Source: Butyricimonas sp. Marseille-P3923
Lineage (GTDB): Bacteria; Bacteroidota; Bacteroidia; Bacteroidales; Marinifilaceae
Assembly: GCF_900184685.1 (NCBI RefSeq)
Contig: NZ_FXXL01000007.1
Coordinates: 744,001 to 808,000 of the forward strand
DNA length: 64,000 bases
Direction: 5' to 3'
A program made the translations under genes and the position numbers. Below the pieces are notes generated by a model. The model saw nothing but the letters and a program-made list of their open reading frames with translations, did not search any database and was not told the DNA's origin. Shown one piece after another: positions 47,501 through 53,846 of this stretch. Each line of letters opens with the position of its first letter. The stretch's first letter is position 1.

Positions 47501-48226
47501 AATCACCGTGTTAATATCCCTCTGCGTGTAGAAATCTGGTTTATCCTGTGATACCGGGGCAAATTGCACGCTGGCAGGTCCCTCGATAAAAGCACAGTTA
47601 TCCTTGTAAGCCGATACAATACGATTAGGATTCGTCTTGGAAGTCTTCTTAATCATGGCAAACAAGCTTTCCTCCTGTTCTTCCCCGTCAATAATAAACC
47701 TTCCGTTAAAAATCTTGTGCCGGCAATGCTCCGAATTCACTTGCGAGAATCCGAACACTTCCGAATCCGTCAAACGACGGTTCAACTTCTTGCTCAAACT
47801 CTCCAAATAAGAAATCTCATCCTCGTTCAAAGCCAACCCTTCCTGTTGATTGTAAACCCGTATATCCTCGATATACACGATCGGGTCCGGCTTCTTGTCA
47901 ATCGTGAATATATCTTGATTTAACCCCTTGTAGAATGCTTGAAGCATCGGGTCAAAAGTTGCTTTCTCATCTTCAACGCGAGTAAATTCCTCGATCCTCA
48001 ATATCCCGGCAATCCCCATGTTCTGGGTAATCTCCACGGCATTCGTGCTCCACGGGGTAATCATTTCCCGGCGAGGCCCCACGAAAAAGCTATCCAGAAC
48101 ATCCTCCCGCACTCTCTTCGCACCACTGAACAACCATTCTAATTTACTTACGTCTAAAGGATTTTCCGTATCTTTATAGTGTACGGCATACACTGTTGCA
48201 TCTTTTTGATAGAATACTATAGCCAT
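44531..48226 (-). CDS. purL: Phosphoribosylformylglycinamidine synthase
   Basis: PurL converts FGAR to FGAM in purine synthesis. The 1231-residue single-chain form contains a PurS-like N-terminal domain, a linker with SEHCRHKIFNG, two AIR-synthase-like halves (AETHNFPTTVEPFNGAATGTGG and the second SLSANWMW region), and a C-terminal glutamine amidotransferase with nucleophile Cys in LGVCNGCQLMVEL and later His-Glu in NPNGSP-HLE parts. The ATG at 48226 (MAIVFYQKD) is preferred over an in-frame ATG 13 codons upstream. It is flanked on both sides by the same 9-base-unit repeat family. Confidence 0.95.
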   Translation of the reverse strand: MAIVFYQKDATVYAVHYKDTENPLDVSKLEWLFSGAKRVREDVLDSFFVGPRREMITPWSTNAVEITQNMGIAGILRIEEFTRVEDEKATFDPMLQAFYKGLNQDIFTIDKKPDPIVYIEDIRVYNQQEGLALNEDEISYLESLSKKLNRRLTDSEVFGFSQVNSEHCRHKIFNGRFIIDGEEQEESLFAMIKKTSKTNPNRIVSAYKDNCAFIEGPASVQFAPVSQDKPDFYTQRDINTVISLKAETHNFPTTVEPFNGAATGTGGEIRDRIAGGQASLPLAGTAVYMTSYPRLDADRPWEQAIDPRKWLYQTPEDILIKASNGASDFGNKFGQPLIVGSVLTFEHEEHEKTYGYDKVIMQAGGIGFGNKDQATKHTPEVGEEVVLLGGDNYRIGMGGGAVSSVDTGVYANAIELNAVQRSNPEMQRRVCNALRSMAESENNPIVSIHDHGAGGHLNCLSELVEETGGLIHLDKLPVGDPTLSDKEIVGNESQERMGLVIKSGDVATLQRVADRERAPMYVIGETTGDHRFVFEDGKTGEKPIDLEMTDMFGNPPKTIMEDKSKKEHFAEIEYSADKVEEYIEQVLQIEAVACKDWLTNKVDRSVSGRVAHQQCAGPLQLPLNDLGAVVLDYHGERGIATSIGHAPVAALADPANGSRLAIAEALTNLVWAPVEEGLRGVSLSANWMWPCKNAGEDARLYKAVQAASDFAIELGINIPTGKDSLSMTQKYGKDKVYAPGTLIVSTVGEVIDVKKIVSPVLKADKDTEIVYIDFSFDKLKLGGSSFAQILNKVGRETPDVKDADYFAAAFTAVQRLVDEGYILAGHDISAGGMITALLEMCFADNRLGLDIDFSYLAEKDIVKILFAENPGVLVQIKDCKKVAAILDEAGVAYNFLGRTGKAGKLNIKKDATVLNLDIPSLRDLWFKTSYLLDRRQSGNELALERYKNYKHHELKYKFAPSFTGKLAQFGLDRNRTKSSGIKAAIIREKGCQCERETAWAMHLAGFDVKDVHMTDLVTGRETLEDVNFIVFVGGFSNSDVLGSAKGWAGAFKYNEKARIALENFYKREDTLSLGVCNGCQLMVELDLIYPEHKEKAKMLHNDSHKLESAFLSVDIEENNSVMLKTMAGTRLGIWIAHGEGKFYLPYGQEEYNIPVRYSHDTYPANPNGSPFATAAICSKDGRHLAIMPHLERSIHPWNWAYYAEGRENDEVSPWIEAFVNARLWVEKQKGL

Positions 48227-48283
48227 GCGTTTTATTTGTTTATTTTCAACTACACGTGTTCGCACCGCGAATATAATAAAAAA

Positions 48284-48313
48284 TTCCCCGCCAGCCTCTC
48301 AACTCGCGGGGAA
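48284..48313 (-). terminator. Intrinsic terminator between the DUF6266 operon and purL
   Basis: TTCCCCGC (48284-48291) pairs with GCGGGGAA (48306-48313) and a T-run follows on the minus strand. It would stop transcripts from the lysis cassette just before purL. The following TATATTCG is a possible weak purL minus-7 box. Confidence 0.75.
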
Positions 48314-48349
48314 AAAACCGGACAATTCGCATGAAACCGCTTTTTGCCC

Positions 48350-48505
48350 GGTCCATAAAGTCGAGCCTTCGGCTCTTAAGGTTCATAAAGTCCATAAGGT
48401 CACGGGCGTCCCCTTCGGACTGTGTTCATCGGCAGCTTTGCTGCCGTAAGCTAAGCGCCCGCAGGGTCTATGGACTTTACGGACCTTATGAACTTTATAA
48501 ACCTT
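48350..48505. repeat. Highly structured intergenic inverted-repeat element
   Basis: The outer arms 48378-48400 and 48483-48505 are complementary over 23 bases except two G-U type positions. Inside are GGGCG/CGCCC (48404-48408, 48456-48460), hairpin GTCC-GGAC (48408-48411, 48417-48420) and perfect hairpin CGGCAGC/GCTGCCG (48430-48446); GAGCC/GGCTC (48363-48375) lies to the left. It is not a tRNA (no T-loop). It could be a terminator-like structure, a small palindromic mobile repeat or a structured RNA. Confidence 0.6.
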
Positions 48506-48526
48506 TGACTAATAGGGCAAAAAACA

Positions 48527-49165
48527 CTACTCCAGTTGAACCGTCACGCTATTCGACGCCTTTCGTTTGTCCTTCGACAACATGAAAGCGTAAAACACGA
48601 GATTCTCTTTACTCCATCCCTCGTCCATCGCGATCGATGTTGAACCCGCTTCCTTACGATTCCTGCAAGCTTCCACGATCATCTCCTTTTTGGTCTTCTC
48701 GTAAACCACCACGTGCAACACGTCCGTCGGGTTAGCTACCGTGTTCCACCGAGTTTGAGCCTCCTGTGAAACCATCACCTTACCGTTCTCCTCGTCCACC
48801 GTGATAGTCACTTTACCGTTTTGCAAAGAACCAGCGGCACACTTGAGTTTTTCGAAATCAATCGTGGGCTCGTAATTCTCGTCCACCGTCACTGCCGCCA
48901 TGTTCGATGACACGAACGCGTTATAGAACGTACTTCCACCCTTACGTCCCGGGAAACCAAGGGCCGCCGCCGGGGCAAAATACCGGGAAACCTCTTCCAG
49001 TGCCTTCAACTTCGCCCGTTGCGTCAATTGCGCGGGCGTCCGCGGGTTGCGCACCGTGTTCCTCTTGCCTCGCGCGATACTGTACCCGTTCGCCCCAGCG
49101 TACATCGTCACGTTAGCCACTGATTTTCTCACGTCTCCCAACAAAAATGATTTAAATAATGCCAT
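48527..49165 (-). CDS. DUF6266-family protein
   Basis: The 212-residue protein matches the Bacteroidota DUF6266 family: an N-terminal GYSIARGKRNTV segment, the NPRTPAQLTQRAKLKAL motif (about residues 40-57), FYNAFVSSN, and a C-terminal beta-rich domain ending in ASNSVTVQLE, probably immunoglobulin-like. It has no signal peptide. The ATG at 49165 begins the family start. Its coding DNA is strongly GC-rich (41 of 60 bases in 49021-49080). Role unknown; it is the last gene of the LytTR-controlled holin-amidase operon and could be the exported cargo. Confidence 0.82.
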   Translation of the reverse strand: MALFKSFLLGDVRKSVANVTMYAGANGYSIARGKRNTVRNPRTPAQLTQRAKLKALEEVSRYFAPAAALGFPGRKGGSTFYNAFVSSNMAAVTVDENYEPTIDFEKLKCAAGSLQNGKVTITVDEENGKVMVSQEAQTRWNTVANPTDVLHVVVYEKTKKEMIVEACRNRKEAGSTSIAMDEGWSKENLVFYAFMLSKDKRKASNSVTVQLE

Positions 49166-49194
49166 AATCTCAAATTTTAAAATAAAACATATAT

Positions 49195-49818
49195 TCATAA
49201 CACGAAATGTAAATTCTCCGAGAAATCATCTCTCCCCGCTGACCCGAAGAAACAATAAAAATGTACCTTCCCTCTTTCCTCGCTCGTGAGCTCTATCTCC
49301 ACGAGTTCATCCCCTCGAATTGCCCCGGTTTCTCCCGGTCCGATAATCCGGAAATTCTTGTCCTCCGTCATCACCACGCACCACAATTCGTCCGCCAGCC
49401 GTTCATCGCTCAACATATCTTCATTCCTCCATGTCAAACGAACCTTATCACCTTCCCGGCACGCTTGTAAATCATGGGGCAAACCCAAGCCTCCCGAGCT
49501 GAAACGCACCAAATCATACAACAATGCAGTCCCGTTAAACGCCCGGATATTGGCCTGCACGAAAAGATTATATGCCGAACGCTTCTTTCTCCGCCCCACA
49601 GCCTGCCACACGAGAGCCAGCAATGTCTGGCGGACAACCCCGTAAAACGTGACCGTTCCCCGCATTCTCTCCCTGTAATACAATTGCAACTCCGAACGAC
49701 AATCCTTCACCTGTCCCGGGGATGTTCTCATGTAAAGATTATCCCCTACCTGATAATAAATCACCCTCCCTATCTGCCCCGAAAAACGATTAAACACACT
49801 TGAATAACAACGAGCCAT
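49195..49818 (-). CDS. DUF6266-like protein, divergent paralogue
   Basis: The 207-residue protein has the family layout: FSGQIGRVIYY then LYMRTSPGQVKD, a helical LQLYYRERMRGT segment in the place of the NPRTPAQ motif, YNLFVQANIRAFNG, and a C-terminal beta-rich domain. Similarity to the next gene is weak in sequence but clear in order of motifs. It has no signal peptide. It lies between the amidase (18 bases) and the first DUF6266 gene (29 bases) in one operon. Confidence 0.72.
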   Translation of the reverse strand: MARCYSSVFNRFSGQIGRVIYYQVGDNLYMRTSPGQVKDCRSELQLYYRERMRGTVTFYGVVRQTLLALVWQAVGRRKKRSAYNLFVQANIRAFNGTALLYDLVRFSSGGLGLPHDLQACREGDKVRLTWRNEDMLSDERLADELWCVVMTEDKNFRIIGPGETGAIRGDELVEIELTSEERGKVHFYCFFGSAGRDDFSENLHFVL

Positions 49819-49836
49819 AACAACCTCCTTTTCTAA

Positions 49837-50421
49837 TTAATTAAACTTTAATCTCTTCTTCAACTCCTCGAAGGGAAATGCCGGTCCCGGGTCTACCTTT
49901 CGTGAAGTGATATCCGAATGCCTCACGAGATATTTGATCTTGTACCTTTCTTTCAGCAAGCGGCAAACCTCTTCCAGAATTTTAAACTGCCCCTCGGTAA
50001 ACAGATGCCAGTACCTCGCTCTCCCTTCTATCTCGGTCGTGTACACCTGTTCGGGAGAATATTCCCGTCCGAAATACGAGTAATACCTGTCGCCTACCCG
50101 TTGCAACTCTCCGGCGTTATCCAACTCTATGCCTATCGAACAATCATTCAAGTTCACCCTTCCGGCATGGTAACTCTTCCCCGCGTGCCACGCTTTCACG
50201 TCAAAAGGCAACAACTGGAATATCTCCCCGTCCCGACCGATCACCACGTGAGCCGATACTCCCGTGTCCGGTCTGCTCAAGTAAAGGGCAGACGAAACAG
50301 CGCTTGCACCTCCCGTCCCGTGCAGCACGATAGTATCCGAGTGCGATAACCTCACGTTACATTTCGAACACTGTAAATACTTCACGTTATCCCCGAACAA
50401 CAAATTGTCAATAATTTCCAT
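49837..50421 (-). CDS. N-acetylmuramoyl-L-alanine amidase, endolysin-like
   Basis: The 194-residue type-2 amidase cuts the bond between muramic acid and the stem peptide. Zinc ligands by alignment are His34 (IVLHGTGG), His168 (LVRHSDIT) and Asp177 (KVDPGPAF); SAHVVIGRDGEIFQL and KAWHAG are typical. It has no signal peptide, so it needs a holin or lysis to reach the wall, and a holin gene sits 31 bases upstream. This is a phage-type lysis pair but no phage structural gene is near. Confidence 0.92.
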   Translation of the reverse strand: MEIIDNLLFGDNVKYLQCSKCNVRLSHSDTIVLHGTGGASAVSSALYLSRPDTGVSAHVVIGRDGEIFQLLPFDVKAWHAGKSYHAGRVNLNDCSIGIELDNAGELQRVGDRYYSYFGREYSPEQVYTTEIEGRARYWHLFTEGQFKILEEVCRLLKERYKIKYLVRHSDITSRKVDPGPAFPFEELKKRLKFN

Positions 50422-50452
50422 AACACTTCAAATTTAAAATGAAACACATGCC

Positions 50453-50824
50453 TTATTTCTGTCTTCGGGACAACAGGTTACCGGTAATCGTTTCCCCGCT
50501 TCTACCAATCACGTACCCGCCTATCCCGATTTCCAGCAAATCCCAAAAACGGGAAGTGTCGGACAACATTGACGACTCCGTGAATACTCCCAGTACAACC
50601 AATAACGTGAGCACCAACATCACCATCGGGCGCCACGACCGTTGCAACCAATTTCCCCGCATCTCATCACCCACTGCCGCCGACTGTTCACGCACCAGCT
50701 CACTCTTGTAACGATACACCAGAGATTGAATCTCCTCCTGTATCTTCTGTTTTTCTCTCGAGGACACCGACAATCGATTCACGATATCCCCAATCTCTCT
50801 AATCACGTTTTGTAATACTCCCAT
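50453..50824 (-). CDS. Three-TM-family holin
   Basis: The 123-residue protein has a charged coiled-coil-like N-terminus (about 20-48), then NWLQRSWRPMVMLVLTLLVVLGVF (membrane segment near 66-81) and WDLLEIGIGGYVIGRSGE (second hydrophobic segment), the signature of the GTA/phage 3TM holin family. Holins open the inner membrane for endolysins. It is the first gene of the holin-amidase-DUF6266 operon, with a consensus promoter and three LytTR-like repeats upstream. Confidence 0.85.
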   Translation of the reverse strand: MGVLQNVIREIGDIVNRLSVSSREKQKIQEEIQSLVYRYKSELVREQSAAVGDEMRGNWLQRSWRPMVMLVLTLLVVLGVFTESSMLSDTSRFWDLLEIGIGGYVIGRSGETITGNLLSRRQK

Positions 50825-50851
50825 AATCTTTTGTAATTTTTAATTGTATTC

Positions 50852-50882
50852 CAAAAGTACATCCCAAACCGCCCTTTACCAA
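50852..50882 (-). promoter_or_regulatory. Promoter of the holin-amidase-DUF6266 operon
   Basis: On the minus strand TTG (50880-50882), 20 bases and TACTTTTG (50852-50859) fit the consensus. Expected start is near 50846. The first 21-bp repeat begins six bases beyond the TTG, a position suited to activation. Confidence 0.7.
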
Positions 50883-50887
50883 ACGAA

Positions 50888-50944
50888 ATTATCTGAATGC
50901 CCCGATTTATTATCTGAATGCCCGGAAAAATTATCTAAACGAAA
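50888..50944 (-). promoter_or_regulatory. Three direct repeats at 21-bp period, likely LytTR binding sites
   Basis: On the minus strand the core TTYAGATAAT occurs three times; the copies occupy 50888-50902, 50909-50923 and 50930-50944. Two copies read GGGCATTCAGATAAT and the third reads TTTCGTTTAGATAAT. The period is exactly 21 bp, two helical turns, as in known LytTR targets (about 9-bp direct repeats with 12-bp spacers). A LytTR regulator gene is directly upstream. Confidence 0.75.
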
Positions 50945-51010
50945 CTTATTCTACCTTTATCTATACAAGGTCATCTCACAAGCACGATTAATAATTAACG
51001 ATTTTATCTT

Positions 51011-51403
51011 CTATGCACTTTTATCCTCTTCCCCCTTTTTCTCTGACCTAAAATTCCAAAACACGAAACACCCGAATACCTCCTCCCGGTAACGGGAACT
51101 CATCGGTATCAAAATATCATCAATGTAGATTGTGTTATTGACAAACCCCTCAATCTCCCAAAGATTCACGATATAACTCCGGTGAACCCGCCGAAACATA
51201 TTCCTCGGCAACAACAGTTCGGTCGCCACAAGAGGATTGGTGACGAAAAGCGTGGACCGATCCCGAAAATAAATACGACTATAACATCCCGAAGCTTCCA
51301 CGTACAGAATTTCCGAGTAAAAATATCTTACTGTGCGTTCACCTTTACGTATAAAAAAACGGTCTCCCACGAGACGTTGCGATTGATCATTCAATTCTTT
51401 CAT
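51011..51403 (-). CDS. Stand-alone LytTR DNA-binding regulator
   Basis: The 130-residue protein is almost only a LytTR domain (residues about 14-115): ILYVEASGCYSRIYFRD, LFVTNPLVATELLLP, FRRVHRSYIVNLWEIEGF. It has no receiver domain and no membrane segment, so it must be controlled by level, by a partner or by a small ligand. The LytTR fold binds direct repeats, and three such repeats lie 70-120 bases past its stop codon, before the holin operon. It is very likely that operon's activator; this is inference. Confidence 0.88.
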   Translation of the reverse strand: MKELNDQSQRLVGDRFFIRKGERTVRYFYSEILYVEASGCYSRIYFRDRSTLFVTNPLVATELLLPRNMFRRVHRSYIVNLWEIEGFVNNTIYIDDILIPMSSRYREEVFGCFVFWNFRSEKKGEEDKSA

Positions 51404-51470
51404 AAATCTGTAGTTTTATATTTCGTGAAATGACCTTTTCATATCTACAAACACCTTGTCGAAACTCTAA

Positions 51471-51520
51471 AAAACAAAAAAGGGTACGACGAAAGTGATT
51501 TATGCTTTCGCCATACCCTT
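51471..51520 (-). terminator. Intrinsic terminator after the KaiC-like gene
   Basis: AAGGGTA/TACCCTT and CGAAAG/CTTTCG (51480-51520) form a stem with a 3x3 internal loop; TTTTTTGTTTT follows on the minus strand. It ends the SIR2/KaiC-like transcript before the LytTR gene. Confidence 0.82.
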
Positions 51521-51560
51521 GGCAGGTAATACGATATATTATTCCCTTACTAATTACAAG

Positions 51561-53837
51561 TTATTTATCGCTGTTATCTTCTTCACGTCCTTTACTTCTA
51601 TCTGCTGCTCCTTCATTTTTATCTTCCTCCGTGAAAACCTTCAATTTTTTCCTCCAGTAATCCCGCATCGAGCCGATCTGTTCACATGAAATCTTCCCCG
51701 CATTTTCGTCTAATTTCACCCCATCCTCGCCACAAGAAAACGAGTTTGAAATTTTCTGGATCTCATACCGATACACCCCACTAGGAATCACGTGTTCCGA
51801 ATCTCGTTCCACGTACAAGGTCAAACTGTCATAATCATCCCACTCTCGCTTAAGGCAAACCACGTTATCCGCTAACGAACACAAGGGATCTGTCAACGAA
51901 GCATTCTTATCACAAAGCAACATCGTTTCCAAATTATATTCCCGGCACAATGACACAAATGCCGTGAGGAAAAGACTCTCCTTCCTCAAGAAAGGAAAAC
52001 TGTAATCGATCTTCTGCAAATCATCAACAATCACGCGAGAAATTTTTTGTCCATCCGAGAACGGCAATTCCACTTGCTCCTTGATCACGGCAAAAAGCTC
52101 ATCTGCCGAAATACATCCCGTCCGAACCCCGAAAAAATGAATATAATCGTAACACGAACGACACTTTCTCAACTTGCAGGATAGATTACAAATTGCACAC
52201 CCTCTATTCTCGTACTTGCTCTCATCTTCGAAACAAGGCACAACATTCTCCTTGTCCCTGAAACCGGGACAAATAATCTGACGTCTCATGTCCGCCTCCT
52301 CCTTGTCGAAAAGAATAACCAACGAGTGCTTCTTTTGACAGGACGCATTAAAAATACCGGCATTAACGATAAAACGCTTGAAACTGTTCGGGTTTCCCAC
52401 CAAAGCGGTAATCTCCTTTCGGGCAAGTTGATTGTTTTTTTCACCTGCCTTCCCCTTTTGTCCCAGGATTATCCTCTTCAATATATCCATCCCAATTTCT
52501 TCGGTATGCTTCCTATTTTCCACTTGCCGATGATACATCTCTTTCAGGAACTCATCCTCTTTTACCCGTTGTTTCTCCTGATAGGTCTTATAAGAATAAT
52601 CCGGTTTCGAGGAAGTGATTTTCTCGGCACGCATGTACTCCGAGTACGAATCGTGCAGGATACTCTCGTGCGTGTTCAACAAAATATGCGCCAGGTAATG
52701 GCGGCGTTGCAGTAAACGATGTATACTTGGGAACACTTCCAAACCGGCATCTCGCAATTTGTACTGGTGCCAACCGTAGGAAACTGACTGGAACACGCAC
52801 TTCGAAATTTGCAACTCGTGATACGTGTAAGCGTTCTCCGGCTCCTCCTTTCGCCGCATATCGATAATGATATCCGCGTTACATTTCACGTTCTTTCCCC
52901 TCTCGTCAAAAACTAAAATCGATACCCGTGCCGTTTCCCGCAAAGATCTTTCCAGGTGGGATAACGGCAACCTCGCCAGATCCTCCGATGATAATTCAGC
53001 GAAACCGTCCACGACTAGGCACGGCCGAGATTTATTCGCCCGTTCGCGGGCGATATCGTCCACGATCAGGTCAAATATCTGCAACACCGTGCGGGAATAA
53101 TAATAATCCCAGTCTCCTCCATCCGAGGACTCGTGATGATTAAAATCGACATTAAAAAAATCATCCCTCATCTCCTTCGGTAAAGCCCCCAAAGCCCCCT
53201 TGTTATCCCGGCAATAATCCGCCAACCGATCGCTAAAACGATAGAACAACATGTTGTCATTAGCATCCCCTTTATCCAAACGTTTGAAATGCAAAGCGTT
53301 CGTGCGAGTATTATAGTAGATCGTCCGATCGCACAAGTACCGGTCTATACACTCCTTGTAATCGGCAGGAAGGCTTAGTCCATTTACATCGTTGCCGTAC
53401 TCTCGCAAAGAGAGAGTTTGTAAATCGAACAAACTCTTCCCCAACAAATCGTTATGCCACTGGCTCCCTCTCCCGCTTGCATTCTCCCTTATAATCGTGT
53501 TCACTTGCTTGGAGATCAATAAATCAAGAAGCATATTCTCCAATCGAGCCGTGTCCTTGTTCAACGAGTAAAACAAGGGGGAGGCATCCGTGCAATCCCC
53601 GATAGAATAAAGATCTCGTGTCAACCCGTGCATCATTTGCATCGCCAGTTGTATTTTGTTAATTCCCCGGGGACCCCGGATCATGATAATGATCCCGTCA
53701 TTAGCACGCGACGACCGCCCCTCCTCCCTCGCTTGTCTGTTATCGTGAAACGGTTGCAGGTGTATACCCCCGTAAAAAAGCTCGTTCAACCCCTTGATTC
53801 CCGTGGACAACTTCTGTACTATCTCTTTTTTATCCAT
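51561..53837 (-). CDS. Double KaiC/RecA-like protein with degenerate Walker motifs and Cys cluster
   Basis: The 758-residue protein starts with a KaiC/RadA-like STGIKGLNELFYGGI. The first Walker A is altered: GPRGINKI at 55-62 (Asn for Gly, Ile for Thr/Ser); Walker B is CLVVDGFAEL (273-282). A second module has GNPNSFK (481-487) and Walker B RVIVDDLQKI (601-610). Between them lies CAICNLSCKLRKCRSC with cysteines at 547, 550, 554, 559 and 562, a probable zinc site. Both ATPase sites may bind but not hydrolyse nucleotide. It starts nine bases after the SIR2 gene. The pair is not one I recognise. Confidence 0.6.
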   Translation of the reverse strand: MDKKEIVQKLSTGIKGLNELFYGGIHLQPFHDNRQAREEGRSSRANDGIIIMIRGPRGINKIQLAMQMMHGLTRDLYSIGDCTDASPLFYSLNKDTARLENMLLDLLISKQVNTIIRENASGRGSQWHNDLLGKSLFDLQTLSLREYGNDVNGLSLPADYKECIDRYLCDRTIYYNTRTNALHFKRLDKGDANDNMLFYRFSDRLADYCRDNKGALGALPKEMRDDFFNVDFNHHESSDGGDWDYYYSRTVLQIFDLIVDDIARERANKSRPCLVVDGFAELSSEDLARLPLSHLERSLRETARVSILVFDERGKNVKCNADIIIDMRRKEEPENAYTYHELQISKCVFQSVSYGWHQYKLRDAGLEVFPSIHRLLQRRHYLAHILLNTHESILHDSYSEYMRAEKITSSKPDYSYKTYQEKQRVKEDEFLKEMYHRQVENRKHTEEIGMDILKRIILGQKGKAGEKNNQLARKEITALVGNPNSFKRFIVNAGIFNASCQKKHSLVILFDKEEADMRRQIICPGFRDKENVVPCFEDESKYENRGCAICNLSCKLRKCRSCYDYIHFFGVRTGCISADELFAVIKEQVELPFSDGQKISRVIVDDLQKIDYSFPFLRKESLFLTAFVSLCREYNLETMLLCDKNASLTDPLCSLADNVVCLKREWDDYDSLTLYVERDSEHVIPSGVYRYEIQKISNSFSCGEDGVKLDENAGKISCEQIGSMRDYWRKKLKVFTEEDKNEGAADRSKGREEDNSDK

Positions 53838-53846
53838 AAAACGCCC

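Noticed and set aside
48404-48460. Cloverleaf-like set of stems resembling a tRNA
   Set aside because: No T-loop GGTTCGA-type sequence, no normal anticodon arm length and no conserved D-loop; the stems fit an inverted-repeat element better.
50888-50944. Possible miniature CRISPR array
   Set aside because: Only three repeats of about 10-15 bases with 6-bp gaps, no cas gene; the phase and place fit regulator sites.
48527-51403. Remnant prophage
   Set aside because: Holin and amidase are phage-like but no integrase, attachment repeats or structural genes are found within the window, and the genes look intact and coordinately regulated; kept as a module instead.
51561-53837. RadA/DnaB-type repair or replication ATPase
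   Set aside because: N-terminal resemblance only; Walker A motifs are degenerate and the zinc cluster is internal, not N-terminal as in RadA.
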